A DNA stretch of 52,441 bases from Lentimicrobiaceae bacterium (GCA_015061315.1 SUWV01000018.1:1-52441), one strand, 5' to 3'. Counted from the first letter of the stretch, positions 1 through 9,665 are shown. The notes: generated by a model not told the origin, from the letters alone. Program-made: numbers and translations.

Positions 1-36
1 TATCTAAAATGGTATTTGTATTTTAAAAATGAGGAT

Positions 37-93
37 GGAAAAAAAGACAGGTAACTTGGGCTGTTTTGTATGCCCCTTACCTGTCTTTTTTTC
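37..93. terminator. Bidirectional Rho-independent terminator
   Basis: A GACAGGTAA / TTACCTGTC stem with a loop of about 22 nt is flanked by an A-run on the left and a T-run on the right, so it can end transcription in either direction. It lies beyond the stop of the 1512-aa minus-strand gene and probably also ends a plus-strand gene outside the window. Confidence 0.7.
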
Positions 94-127
94 GTTCAAT
101 TACCAACTATTTTTGGCAACATTACCA

Positions 128-160
128 GAAAAAGCCTCACAAGAAAATCTCGTGAGGCCT
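128..160 (-). terminator. Rho-independent terminator of the 1512-aa surface protein gene
   Basis: On the minus strand GCCTCAC and GTGAGGC form a 7-bp stem around an 11-nt loop, followed by a run of five T. It begins about 25 nt after the stop codon of the minus-strand gene that ends at 184. Confidence 0.8.
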
Positions 161-183
161 TCTGATTTATTCGATGATATATC

Positions 184-3100
184 TTATCTTACAACGACTT
201 TGCATGATGCTATGTTGTCGATATTGACAATATATGCACCAACTTCTGCTGGGATTAAGATATTATCGTCGGTAGATTTTATGTTGCAGATGACTCTGCC
301 GTCGATTGCAAAGACTCTCACAACACGACCTGCAACATTCTCAATCTTAATGAAGTCATCTTGACCATAGACATTTACTCCGAGTCCGTTTATATCTTCA
401 ATTCCACCTTCACCTTCAAGAACGTATGTGTTAGAATATAGAGATTCTCCTTCGTTATAAACAACGGTTACATTGTAATGTGAATCTCCATCTGCCATAA
501 CAATAGGAGCAACAAATGTTGTCTCTGTAACTACTTCATTATTGAGTTTATCACCAGCATTACCATATACGTTATAACCTAATATTGTGAGGTCAGAAGA
601 ACTTGAAGCGTCAACGAATGAGATGTCGTCGATGAGCAATGCGAAGATGTCGGTACTTGTGTAACGGATAGCGAAATATTTTGCATCGTTAGGAAGTGTA
701 TAAACGAACTCTTCCCATTCCAATGTTCCTTTAGTTTCTTTTTCCAAGAGTTGGAACGATGCGATATTTGTATCTGATGTCGAGTAAAGCACTTCAAACG
801 ACTCAGCACCATATTGGTTTGTTGGAATAGCTGCGTAGAATGACAACTCTGTTCCTCCAACTACTTCAGGTGAAATCAACCAGTCGTTAGCTGCGCCAGA
901 TACTGTTGAGAACGCCACCAAACATTTATCGCCACTGTGAGCTAGCCATTCTGTCGCTGTGAGTCCCAATTCTGCTGGAGCCCATACTTGCCATGCCTTA
1001 GGTCCGTTTGGAACAGGAACATTGACACCATTAATTCCGTATGTTTCCGTATTGTCGGCATCGACGATGGTATAATATCCGATTTTGTCGATGACGAAGC
1101 TTTCATAATCTTCCATGTCATCTACTGACGCCTCTGCTGAAAGTACAGGTGCGCTCCATGTCAATGTCAATTTATCATTATCGTACTCGCCGTCTAAGTC
1201 GGTGACAACACGCAAACGAGGTTGTACTACAGTAACATTAGCTGTTGCTTCGTTGTTTGCCGCCACTTCATCGGTAGCACCTGTCATAGTAACTACTACC
1301 TTGACATCAAGTTTGCCGAGATCTTCTACATTAGGAGTATATTTAGCTGTATATTCTTCAACTTCATCGCTTGCGAGTTCTGTTCCTGTTATGCTTGTCA
1401 GCAATTCATCATTTACATAAAATTCAACATTATAAGAAGCCGCGTTGCTGCCTTTATTCAATATGCTTGCTGTAAATTCTGCCTCTTCGCCTATTTCAAC
1501 TTTTGAAGGAACAAGGACAGATTCTACCATAACGTCATTAGCGGAAGCATTTTCAACAATTGCATAATCCAAGAACACAAAGCCGTCAGCAGCTATATAA
1601 GCATCGAACATAATTCCAATCCACGATGCGTCTTTATATTCATCAAGGCTTACTTGATATTCAACCCATCCGTTTTCTGTCACATCATTAACTTGTCTTG
1701 CGAAAATCTCTTCGTATGTTGCATCATCAGTTGTAACTTTCACTGATAATTTATTAATATCAGCAGCTGTAGTATAATGATACATCGAGAAGTATAATGT
1801 TGGTGCTGTTGCTCCTTCGACTGAGATTTTTGGAGCTAACAAGCCACAGCTACCATCGGCGAATTCCCAGAAGTCGTAACATACTGCCATACCGCCATCA
1901 GGTGCTACTACAGGCTCTGGAAGATTGTAATTTTCCATTATGTTACCCAACTCCCACGTTGCGTATGAATTATTATCTTCATAATAAAGCAGCCAAGGTG
2001 AATTTACAAGAGAAGCTGTCGTTATTTTCTCAACAAACGGCATTGCGTATGGAGTTCCCAAGACCACACTTCCGCCCGACAACAAACTTTCGCCGGCAGC
2101 ATTCTTTGCTGAGACATAGAACTCATGAGCTTGAAGTTCTGTGTCATCAACAGATACTTTACAGAACAAGTCGGATGTTTCCTTAATAGCTTCAAAATCT
2201 TCGCCATCTTCTGTAGGGACATAGATTGTGTATACTATTTCATCTAAGTTGATATAACCGCCGTTTTCACCAACAGGAGCATCCCAAGAGATTTCAGTCG
2301 AGAGGTTGTCGCCGGCTGTTGTGAAATTAACGTTTGTCACATACGAAGGAACATCGACGCCGCAGAAACAAGATATTTCAAATTTATCGCCTTCGCCTGC
2401 ACTATTAGAAGCTACTAAAGTATAAGTATTTACACCATTCAAGGCGTTGTTATCCACGATTGTTCCGTTTGCTCCAGGTGCTACAGTAACCTCACCAACG
2501 ACTGTATTGTCATTGCTACGATATGCAGTAACGGTGACATCTTCTGTTAAAGCATTGCCACTGAATGATTCCGATGGAGCTTTAAATGAGATTGTTGATG
2601 TTAAAGCACCGTTAGCTCCAGGTGTTATGGTAACGTCGCTAATAGCCTTAGGTGTTTCATAATTCGGACCTTCAGTAACTTTAATATCTTTCACCATCAA
2701 ATAGAAACTATCTGCATCAGAGATCGCATGTATTCCAATATAATAGTCGCCAGATACAGGGACATCAAAATAAGCTGACAAGACTTGAGGCGTACTCCAA
2801 TCCACAACAGTAGCAGGGATAATTGTTGTCTGATAAAGAGGATGTGTCGATGTGCCGAGTGTCACTTCTATTCTTTCTGGATATGAACTCATATAACAAT
2901 AAGGAGTGATTTCTACGAGGAACATTTTACCGCTTATGAGTTGTAATGGAGGTGTGAAAGCATAGTCGTCGGCATCGAGTGTTCTGCTATAAGAATACAA
3001 CAATGAATTTTTATTTCTGTCGTATGCCCATGTTCTGTCATCAGAATTGTCATTCACGATAGTATATAAATCCAAGCAATCGTCTGAGCTAAAGGCATGT

Positions 3101-4722
3101 TCGTAAGGCAATGATATTGAACTACCGATGAGGACTTTTTCGCTTGTGGCTGGTTCGCTTATCTTATCACCGCAGACAGCATAGACAGTCCATTGGTAGG
3201 TTGCCATTTCGCCTGAGACTTGGTCGGTGAAAGTTGTTTCTGTAAGTCCTGTCGCTACTGTCTCATCACCACGTTTAACGGTGTAAGTCAATGCGTCCCA
3301 ATCAACATAACCGTCGTTTTCACCTTTTGTCGGAGCATTCCATGTGATTGTCACCGAACCGTCATCATTTACAGTGACATTAACATTTGTAACAGCCTGT
3401 GGTGTATCTTCTCCTACGAATATCTTTTGTGTTGCTGGAGATCCATTACCGACTGAATTAACAGCGTAAGCACGCACTGTATTGAAACCTTCGACAAATT
3501 GCTGGTTAGATAATGTTGTTACTGCACCTGGTTCTACTTGTGCATTATATATTTCACTGCCATTCAACTCAACAACAAGGCTAAGATCTCCTGATGTAAG
3601 TGCATCACCTGCAAGTGTTGCCGTAGGAGCCTCCACTGTAATACTTCCTGTAGTAGAGCCTTCTGCATCTAAATTCAGTGCGACTGTCGGAGCTTGTGGA
3701 GCGCCATCTTCTGCCATAGGATCTGTAGTGTAGAGACATGTCCATTCTTCGTACAAATTAAAAGTACAGAGTGTTTCTGTTGTTCCTGCATTAACATCTA
3801 TAGCCAAGATATAACTTTCATTATCGTTAGATGCTGCCCAAAGTATCTTCTTGTCTTTAGGACTCCAGCAAGCCGATTGCATGTATGCAGGAATGAAGCC
3901 TGTATCGCAAATCTCCTCTCCTACTTCTCCTGTAGTATGATCCAAAGTTCTCACCTTACCATCGCTACACATTATATATAAGGTGCCTTTATCGTCGAAT
4001 GCCATTGCAAAAATATCTTCTGCAATTATAATATCAGCAACTTTGACATACGAAAAAGTTTCCGGATTAAACTTACTTAATCTGTAATTAACACCGTCTT
4101 CGTCGAATACCAATGCGTAAATTTCATTTTCAACATAGTTATATGACATATTAACAGCGTATGATGTGTAATCGCTCGGGTCATGTTCTATCACATTTAG
4201 GAATGTGCTACTATTTATATCTAACACAATGGTAAGAAGCTCATTGGTATACATTCCTGAATAAGACACGTAAGCAACACCATCTACCACTGTACCAGCG
4301 CCTGTCAAATACTCGCTTGTCGCAATTGGGAAATAACTGCCAGTATTAGGATTAATGTAATGGAAACCGACTTCTGACAAGTCAGCCCAAGCAGCGCTGT
4401 ATATCAAATTACCATACAATGTGGCACCGCTCTCTGTCACTGCCAAAGCACCTCTCGACGAATTTTTGTGAGGCAATGGTTTGATGAGATTTGTTGCAGA
4501 AGGAATGCTTTGTGGTCTCTCAACGGCTCTTCTCAACTGCATCAGTCTCGGAGGCAGTTTCTTGTCTTTAACACTTGTTTCTTTCTGATTTTTTCTCGAT
4601 TTAGTTAAAACATCAGCTGGTCCTTTCACTTGTCCCATAACAAAAGCAGGGAACATAAGAACCAACACTAACAATACAGAGACAAGGCTCTTGATTTTTT
4701 TAGTAGAGATAAATGTTCTCAT
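184..4722 (-). CDS. Secreted multidomain adhesin-like protein with T9SS sorting tail
   Basis: A 1512-aa protein with an N-terminal signal peptide (basic start, then a hydrophobic stretch ending near residue 30 at FVMGQ). The first ~330 residues look like a beta-propeller-type region. Fibronectin type III-like modules follow (around 440-530 and again mid-protein), then a CARDB-like module (around 1090-1190) and a stretch resembling the gingipain cleaved-adhesin domain (motifs DWLISPEV and LLIDDISF). The last ~70 residues, ending CKVVVR, look like a type A T9SS C-terminal sorting domain; the delta-60 protein at 15870-17510 ends similarly (EKLVVR). By inference it is exported by the T9SS and anchored at or released from the cell surface, perhaps binding glycans or proteins. 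It has its own promoter and terminator. The family assignment of each module is by eye, and the substrate is unknown. Confidence 0.8.
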   Translation of the reverse strand: MRTFISTKKIKSLVSVLLVLVLMFPAFVMGQVKGPADVLTKSRKNQKETSVKDKKLPPRLMQLRRAVERPQSIPSATNLIKPLPHKNSSRGALAVTESGATLYGNLIYSAAWADLSEVGFHYINPNTGSYFPIATSEYLTGAGTVVDGVAYVSYSGMYTNELLTIVLDINSSTFLNVIEHDPSDYTSYAVNMSYNYVENEIYALVFDEDGVNYRLSKFNPETFSYVKVADIIIAEDIFAMAFDDKGTLYIMCSDGKVRTLDHTTGEVGEEICDTGFIPAYMQSACWSPKDKKILWAASNDNESYILAIDVNAGTTETLCTFNLYEEWTCLYTTDPMAEDGAPQAPTVALNLDAEGSTTGSITVEAPTATLAGDALTSGDLSLVVELNGSEIYNAQVEPGAVTTLSNQQFVEGFNTVRAYAVNSVGNGSPATQKIFVGEDTPQAVTNVNVTVNDDGSVTITWNAPTKGENDGYVDWDALTYTVKRGDETVATGLTETTFTDQVSGEMATYQWTVYAVCGDKISEPATSEKVLIGSSISLPYEHAFSSDDCLDLYTIVNDNSDDRTWAYDRNKNSLLYSYSRTLDADDYAFTPPLQLISGKMFLVEITPYCYMSSYPERIEVTLGTSTHPLYQTTIIPATVVDWSTPQVLSAYFDVPVSGDYYIGIHAISDADSFYLMVKDIKVTEGPNYETPKAISDVTITPGANGALTSTISFKAPSESFSGNALTEDVTVTAYRSNDNTVVGEVTVAPGANGTIVDNNALNGVNTYTLVASNSAGEGDKFEISCFCGVDVPSYVTNVNFTTAGDNLSTEISWDAPVGENGGYINLDEIVYTIYVPTEDGEDFEAIKETSDLFCKVSVDDTELQAHEFYVSAKNAAGESLLSGGSVVLGTPYAMPFVEKITTASLVNSPWLLYYEDNNSYATWELGNIMENYNLPEPVVAPDGGMAVCYDFWEFADGSCGLLAPKISVEGATAPTLYFSMYHYTTAADINKLSVKVTTDDATYEEIFARQVNDVTENGWVEYQVSLDEYKDASWIGIMFDAYIAADGFVFLDYAIVENASANDVMVESVLVPSKVEIGEEAEFTASILNKGSNAASYNVEFYVNDELLTSITGTELASDEVEEYTAKYTPNVEDLGKLDVKVVVTMTGATDEVAANNEATANVTVVQPRLRVVTDLDGEYDNDKLTLTWSAPVLSAEASVDDMEDYESFVIDKIGYYTIVDADNTETYGINGVNVPVPNGPKAWQVWAPAELGLTATEWLAHSGDKCLVAFSTVSGAANDWLISPEVVGGTELSFYAAIPTNQYGAESFEVLYSTSDTNIASFQLLEKETKGTLEWEEFVYTLPNDAKYFAIRYTSTDIFALLIDDISFVDASSSSDLTILGYNVYGNAGDKLNNEVVTETTFVAPIVMADGDSHYNVTVVYNEGESLYSNTYVLEGEGGIEDINGLGVNVYGQDDFIKIENVAGRVVRVFAIDGRVICNIKSTDDNILIPAEVGAYIVNIDNIASCKVVVR

Positions 4723-4765
4723 AACTTGAAAGTATTTAGTTAAACATTAGTTTATAACGATGGCT

Positions 4766-4796
4766 CAAAGTTAAAAAATTAACAATTAAAAAACAA
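4766..4796 (-). promoter_or_regulatory. Bacteroidetes-type promoter for the 1512-aa surface protein
   Basis: On the minus strand a TTG (-33) lies 20 nt upstream of TAACTTTG (-7), matching the Bacteroidetes primary sigma consensus TTTG/N19-21/TAnnTTTG. The start codon is about 44 nt downstream. Confidence 0.65.
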
Positions 4797-4814
4797 TAAT
4801 GTTTTAAGAAAATG

Positions 4815-6743
4815 TTAATTATTTTGAAAATAGTCCCATACGACTTTAGCTTTCGCCTTGCCAACGATTTTTTCTAATGTTTCTAAACTTGCTTCTTTGA
4901 TATTCTTAACGGATTTTAACTCCAGCATCAGTTTCTCAGCGGTCTGTTTACCAACACCTTTAATGTCGTTAAGTTCGGAATGTATAAAGCCTTTCTCAAA
5001 TTTCTTTCTGTGATGTGTGATGCCAAATCTATGAGCTTCGTCGCGGATATGTTGTATCACTTTCAAAGTCTCGGAGCGTTTGTCTATATATAAAGGTATG
5101 CTGTCGCCTGGGAAATATATCTCCTCTAACTTCTCCGCGATGCCGATGATACTGATTTTACCGAAAAGTCCTAACTGTTGTAATATTTTAACTGCCGACG
5201 AGAGTTGTCCCTTGCCGCCATCGACGACGATTAAATCGGGGAGTCGTTGGTTTTCATTAAGGAGTCGGCTGTATCTTCTATATATGATCTCTTCCATTGA
5301 AGCGAAGTCGTTGGGACCTTCCACCGTCTTGATATTGAAATGTCGGTAGCCGCTCTTGTTAGGTTTCGCATTGACAAACTGCGTCATCGCGGCAACGGCA
5401 TAGTCGCCTTGGAAGTTGGAGTTGTCGAAACATTCTATCACCTCCGGCAACACTGGCAGCTTCAGGTCTTCTTTCATCTGGTTCAGGATTCTCTTCGTAT
5501 GTCGTTCAGGATCGACGAGAGTGCGAAGCTTCTCCACTTCAAGTCGATATTGTTTTGCATTACGCTGCGACAACTCCAAAATCTCTCGTTTCTCGCCTCG
5601 CTGCGGAATAGTAAAACGCACGCCTTCTATATTAATACTCAATTCTATCGGAACAATAATCTCTTTGATGTTTCTATTTATTTTACTCTCAGCATTCTGC
5701 ATTATAGTGGACACATTCAGTGCATCTGCTTCAGTATCAATGGACACATTCAATGTGTCCTTACAGTCTTCATGTAGGGACGCATCGAATGCGTCCGTTT
5801 CTTCGTCAGAGTTCATCTGATGTATCTCCACAATCGCTATCGAAAGCAATTCCTCTGGAGATTCTTCCAACTTACGTTTTATCTCAAGAGAATGCGATTG
5901 TATGATGGCACCTTCCACGATTTTCATATAATTGACATAGAAAGAATTGCCAGCGTCTTCAAAAGAAAAGACTTCCATGTCGTAAGCTGTGTTGCTGCAA
6001 ACCACCGACTTGGCATGATAGTTTTCTAACAAATCGTATTTGTCTTTAATGACTTGTGCCTGCTCAAACTCTAACTTCGCCGCATGTGCCATCATCTGCG
6101 ACTTCATATCGCACAAGACCTCTTGAATGTTACCTTTGATGACTTTCTTAACATTGTAAATCATCTCGTTATAATCGTCTTCGCCGATACTTCCATTGCA
6201 AGGTGCCTTGCAGTTGCCAATATGATATTCCAAACAAGGTCGATAATGGTTGTTCTTTATGTTCTCTTCCTTTAAAATTAATTTACAGTTTCTAATAGGA
6301 TAGAGCTGCCTCAGCATTTCAAGCAGCGTCTTTGCCGTCATCACCGAAGGATAGGGTCCCAAATATGTAGAGCCGTCATTGACTTTTTTCCTCGTGAGGA
6401 AGACACGCGGAAAACGCTCGTTCTTGATACAAATCCAAGGGTATGTCTTGTCGTCTTTCAACAAGATATTATAGCGTGGCTTGTATTGCTTGATGAAATT
6501 GTTTTCAAGGAGAAGCGCTTCCATCTCGCTGTTCACAACGGTAAATCTGATGTCGGCGATGCGACTCACGAGTACGCTTACCTTTCTGCTCTGCTGCTGT
6601 TTGTTGAAGTAACTATGTACGCGACGTTTCAGGTTCTTGGCTTTACCGACATAAATAATCTCGCCCTTATCGTCATAATAACGATACACACCCGGATCGG
6701 TGGGAATGGTTTTTAGGATTGATTTTATCTTGTCGGAAATCAT
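4815..6743 (-). CDS. uvrC: Excinuclease ABC subunit UvrC, with an in-frame repeat insertion
   Basis: UvrC makes both incisions in nucleotide excision repair with UvrA and UvrB. The protein has an N-terminal GIY-YIG nuclease domain (GVYRYYD and IIYVGKAKNL, residues ~18-45), a UVR/UvrB-binding helix near 210-245, the RNase H-like domain (ECFDNSNFQG, VDGGKGQL, RDEAHRFGITHH) and C-terminal helix-hairpin-helix motifs (IKGVGKQTAEKL). At 642 aa it is about 40 residues longer than usual. The excess is a low-conservation insert at residues ~313-354, just before the RNase H-like half, encoded by palindromic repeats that also occur between genes. All catalytic landmarks remain, so the protein is probably functional. 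It is last in a minus-strand run ettA-thiL-uvrC. Confidence 0.96.
   Translation of the reverse strand: MISDKIKSILKTIPTDPGVYRYYDDKGEIIYVGKAKNLKRRVHSYFNKQQQSRKVSVLVSRIADIRFTVVNSEMEALLLENNFIKQYKPRYNILLKDDKTYPWICIKNERFPRVFLTRKKVNDGSTYLGPYPSVMTAKTLLEMLRQLYPIRNCKLILKEENIKNNHYRPCLEYHIGNCKAPCNGSIGEDDYNEMIYNVKKVIKGNIQEVLCDMKSQMMAHAAKLEFEQAQVIKDKYDLLENYHAKSVVCSNTAYDMEVFSFEDAGNSFYVNYMKIVEGAIIQSHSLEIKRKLEESPEELLSIAIVEIHQMNSDEETDAFDASLHEDCKDTLNVSIDTEADALNVSTIMQNAESKINRNIKEIIVPIELSINIEGVRFTIPQRGEKREILELSQRNAKQYRLEVEKLRTLVDPERHTKRILNQMKEDLKLPVLPEVIECFDNSNFQGDYAVAAMTQFVNAKPNKSGYRHFNIKTVEGPNDFASMEEIIYRRYSRLLNENQRLPDLIVVDGGKGQLSSAVKILQQLGLFGKISIIGIAEKLEEIYFPGDSIPLYIDKRSETLKVIQHIRDEAHRFGITHHRKKFEKGFIHSELNDIKGVGKQTAEKLMLELKSVKNIKEASLETLEKIVGKAKAKVVWDYFQNN
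5682..5807 (-). repeat. Palindromic repeat composite inserted in frame in uvrC
   Basis: The insert holds a degenerate copy of the palindrome GGACACATTCAATGTGTCC (5709-5727), a perfect copy (5742-5760) and a copy of GGACGCATCGAATGCGTCC (5778-5796). On the uvrC strand they read as ADALNVS, KDTLNVS and TDAFDAS. The same units, in the same arrangement and with the same flanks (TATAGTGGACACATTCA on one side, TCAGAGTT on the other), occur between genes at 45581-45710. Confidence 0.85.
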
Positions 6744-6749
6744 GTTAGA

Positions 6750-6812
6750 ATCTGAGAAACTGAAAATCTGAGAAACTGAAAATGTTTTCAGGTTTTCAGA
6801 TTCTCAGGTTTT
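6750..6812. repeat. AATCTGAG/AACTGAAA repeat forming a hairpin (uvrC-thiL spacer)
   Basis: Octamer-like repeats (AATCTGAGAAACTGAAA, twice) are followed by their inverted form (TTTTCAGATTCTCAGG), so the spacer transcript can fold into a long imperfect hairpin. The same family fills the thiL-ettA spacer and follows nifJ. Confidence 0.75.
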
Positions 6813-6817
6813 CAATT

Positions 6818-7855
6818 TTAAAAATGTTTAAACCCTTGTGCTTCTATCGGAATGACATGTTCGTCGGTGGTTATCAGTTCTGCGACATTTTCGTCTGCTG
6901 TCATGAAACCGATGATACGGACGTCTTCCATATCCTTTACTTTCTCGTAGTCTTCTTGTTTTACTGTAAAAAGAAGTTCGTAGTCTTCGCCTCCGTTGAG
7001 TGCTGCCACGCAAGGAACGATGTCGAACTCCTTAGCGACGTCAATCGCCTTTTGGTGCATTGGGATTCTGTCTTCCATTACGCGACAACCGACTTTAGAG
7101 TCTTTGCAGAGATGTAATATCTCAGATGCAAGTCCGTCGGAAATGTCAATCATAGAAGTAGGTTTTATCTCTAACTCTTTGAGTTGAGCGACAATGTCTT
7201 TGCGAGCTTCTGGCTTCAGCTGTCTCTCGAGGATGTAATCATAGCCATAGAGTTCTGGTTGTACGTTAGGGTCTGCCATGAAAGCTGCTTTCTCTCTTTC
7301 AAGGATTAATAATCCTGTGTATGCTGCGCCGAGAGTTCCGCTGACGCATAATAAGTCGTTGGCTTTGGCTCCGTCACGATATACTATTTGATCTTTCTTT
7401 GCCTTGCCTATTACTGTTATCGAGATGAAAAGTCCCGACTTACTTGCTGTGGTGTCGCCGCCGACCAAATCGACTTTATAGTTATCGCAAGCTAACTTTA
7501 TTCCTGAGAAGATTTCTTCTACGGCTTCGACGGAGAACTTGCTGGAGATTCCCATTCCGACTACTATCTGTGTCGGTGTTCCGTTCATGGCGTAGATGTC
7601 GGAGAAGTTTACCACGGCAGCTTTGTAACCTAAGTGTTTGAGTGGCATATATGTCATGTCGAAATGTACGCCTTCGATCAAGACATCGACAGAGACTAAT
7701 GTCTGCTCGCTTTTATGATCTATGACGGCAGCGTCGTCGCCAATGCCTTTTATCGTTGATTTATTATGAATCTTGATGTCTTTAGTCAATCTGTCGATCA
7801 AGCCAAATTCACCAAGCTCCGATAATTCAGTTAATTCTATTTTTTCGTTTTCCAT
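6818..7855 (-). CDS. thiL: Thiamine-monophosphate kinase ThiL
   Basis: ThiL phosphorylates thiamine monophosphate with ATP to give the cofactor thiamine pyrophosphate in the cytoplasm. The 345-aa length is typical. Family motifs are visible: GDDAAVI (residues ~39-45), SVDVLIEGVHF, the AAVVNFSDIYAMNGTP segment, GGDTTAS and DISDGLASEILHL, which together line the ATP/Mg and substrate site. The gene lies between ettA and uvrC on the same strand with ~75-90 nt spacers of hairpin-forming repeat, so co-transcription is likely but the three genes have no functional link. The product would supply TPP to the pyruvate:ferredoxin oxidoreductase encoded at 46386. Confidence 0.95.
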   Translation of the reverse strand: MENEKIELTELSELGEFGLIDRLTKDIKIHNKSTIKGIGDDAAVIDHKSEQTLVSVDVLIEGVHFDMTYMPLKHLGYKAAVVNFSDIYAMNGTPTQIVVGMGISSKFSVEAVEEIFSGIKLACDNYKVDLVGGDTTASKSGLFISITVIGKAKKDQIVYRDGAKANDLLCVSGTLGAAYTGLLILEREKAAFMADPNVQPELYGYDYILERQLKPEARKDIVAQLKELEIKPTSMIDISDGLASEILHLCKDSKVGCRVMEDRIPMHQKAIDVAKEFDIVPCVAALNGGEDYELLFTVKQEDYEKVKDMEDVRIIGFMTADENVAELITTDEHVIPIEAQGFKHF

Positions 7856-7865
7856 ACTTTTTATT

Positions 7866-7942
7866 TTAAATCTGAGAATCTGAAAATCTGAAAACCTGAG
7901 AAAAATTTTCAGATTCTCAGATTCTCAATTTCTCAGATTTGA
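7866..7942. repeat. AATCTGAG/AATCTGAA octamer inverted repeat (thiL-ettA spacer)
   Basis: Four tandem octamers (AATCTGAG, AATCTGAA, AATCTGAA, AACCTGAG) are followed by the inverted set (TTTTCAGATTCTCAGATTCT). The pair can form a long hairpin in the transcript. It has no T-run, so it may be an mRNA stability element or an inert repeat. Confidence 0.75.
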
Positions 7943-7943
7943 A

Positions 7944-9617
7944 TTACATAAGTTTCTTATATTTAAACTTCTTAGGTGCTGCGTTGCCAAGTCGTTTAAT
8001 CTTGTTCTCTTCATATTCCGAATAACTTCCTTCGAAGAAATACACTTGTGAGTCGCCTTCGAAAGCGAGGATATGAGTCGCGATTCTATCTAAGAACCAT
8101 CTGTCGTGAGAGATTACGACAGCACATCCCGCGAAGTTTTCCAAACCCTCCTCCAAAGCACGTAAAGTATTGACGTCTATGTCGTTGGTAGGTTCGTCGA
8201 GGAGAAGTACGTTGGCTTCTTGTTTCAACGTAAGGGCGAGGTGCATTCTGTTACGTTCGCCGCCTGACAATACGCCGGCTTTCTTCTGCTGGTCGTTGCC
8301 ACCGAAATTGAATCGCGAGACGTAAGCTCTTGAGTTCATGGTACGTTTGCCAAGTTGTATCAATTCGTTGCCACCAGAGATGACTTCCCAAACTGTCTTC
8401 TCAGGGTCGATGTCGGCATGCTGCTGATCGACGTAGCCTGTCTTCACTGTCTCGCCTACTTCAAACTCGCCTGAGTCTGGTTTCTCCAATCCCATGATGA
8501 GACGGAACAAAGTCGTCTTACCAGCGCCGTTAGGTCCTATGACGCCGACGATGCCTGCTGGCGGAAGCGAGAAACTTAAGTTTTCGAATAATAATTTATC
8601 GCCGTAGGCTTTAGTTATGTTCTTCGCCTCGATGACTTTATTGCCGAGACGGTCACCGTTCGGGATATATATTTCTAATTTCTCTTCTTTTTCTTTCACG
8701 TCTTCGTTAAGGAGTTTCTCGTATGAAGCGAGACGAGCCTTGCCTTTGGCGTGACGTGCTTTCGGTGCCATCCTGACCCATTCGAGCTCGCGTTCCAAAG
8801 TCTTGCGACGTTTGCTTTCTGTCTTTTCTTCCATCGCCATGCGTGCTGTCTTCTGGTCGAGCCATGAGGAGTAGTTGCCTTTCCATGGGATACCTTCGCC
8901 ACGGTCTAACTCTAAAATCCAGCCTGCCACGTGGTCTAAGAAGTAACGGTCGTGGGTGACAGCGATAACGGTTCCTTTATATTGTTGCAAGTGTTGCTCT
9001 AACCAATTGATTGCTTCTGCGTCGAGGTGGTTAGTTGGTTCGTCTAATAATAGAATATCTGGTTCTTGGAGAAGAAGTCGCACCAATGCCACGCGGCGGC
9101 GTTCACCACCAGAGAGGTTCTTAACAGGAGTGTCGCCGTCAGGACAGTTGAGTGCATCCATGGCTCTTTCAAGTTTGCTGTCCAAATCCCAGGCGTCGTG
9201 CTGCTCAATCAAATCGGTGAGCTGACCTTGTTCTTCCACGAGAGCGTTCATCTCGTCGTCGCTGAGTTCTTCCATGAAACGGGCGTTGACTTCCTCATAT
9301 CTCTTCAAAATGTCAACGACTTCCTGAATGCCTTCTTGAACGACTTCCTTCACGGTCTTGCTGTTGTCCAATTCAGGCTCCTGGTCTAACATACCGACGG
9401 AATATCCTGGAGAGAAAACGACTTCTCCGTTATAGGATTTGTCTTTGCCAGCAATGATTTTCAACAAGGTTGATTTACCTGAGCCATTCAAACCGATGAT
9501 ACCGATTTTTGCTCCATAATAAAATGACAAATAAATGTCTTTCAAAATCTGTCTTGAAGGCGGAATCACTTTGCTCACGCCAACCATAGAAAATATTATC
9601 TTCTTATCGTCTGCCAT
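7944..9617 (-). CDS. ettA: Energy-dependent translational throttle protein EttA (ABC-F)
   Basis: A 557-aa ABC-F ATPase with two nucleotide-binding domains and no membrane segment. Walker A GLNGSGKST lies at residues 42-50 and the second (GPNGAGKTT) near 360. Both domains have LSGGE signatures and Walker B LLLDEPTN motifs. The arm segment (HDAWDLDSKLERAMDAL) and the linker between the domains fit EttA, which binds the ribosomal E site and gates translation according to the ATP/ADP ratio. A start at 9617 (MADDKKIIFSMVGVSK) matches the family N-terminus. It is first in the ettA-thiL-uvrC run. Confidence 0.95.
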   Translation of the reverse strand: MADDKKIIFSMVGVSKVIPPSRQILKDIYLSFYYGAKIGIIGLNGSGKSTLLKIIAGKDKSYNGEVVFSPGYSVGMLDQEPELDNSKTVKEVVQEGIQEVVDILKRYEEVNARFMEELSDDEMNALVEEQGQLTDLIEQHDAWDLDSKLERAMDALNCPDGDTPVKNLSGGERRRVALVRLLLQEPDILLLDEPTNHLDAEAINWLEQHLQQYKGTVIAVTHDRYFLDHVAGWILELDRGEGIPWKGNYSSWLDQKTARMAMEEKTESKRRKTLERELEWVRMAPKARHAKGKARLASYEKLLNEDVKEKEEKLEIYIPNGDRLGNKVIEAKNITKAYGDKLLFENLSFSLPPAGIVGVIGPNGAGKTTLFRLIMGLEKPDSGEFEVGETVKTGYVDQQHADIDPEKTVWEVISGGNELIQLGKRTMNSRAYVSRFNFGGNDQQKKAGVLSGGERNRMHLALTLKQEANVLLLDEPTNDIDVNTLRALEEGLENFAGCAVVISHDRWFLDRIATHILAFEGDSQVYFFEGSYSEYEENKIKRLGNAAPKKFKYKKLM

Positions 9618-9621
9618 GTTT

Positions 9622-9665
9622 TTAAAGTCTATTAGTAAACAAGTCTCTGAGTCAACAAGTTTATC
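9622..9665. repeat. Degenerate AGTC-type octamer repeats upstream of ettA
   Basis: AAGTC-containing units (AACAAGTCTCTGAGTCAACAAG) of the family seen at 19089-19170 and 50105-50372 lie just upstream of the ettA start codon. Confidence 0.5.

Noticed and set aside
29..364. 111-aa plus-strand ORF at the left edge
   Set aside because: It runs across two terminator hairpins and into the antisense of the T9SS sorting tail, so it is not credible as a gene.
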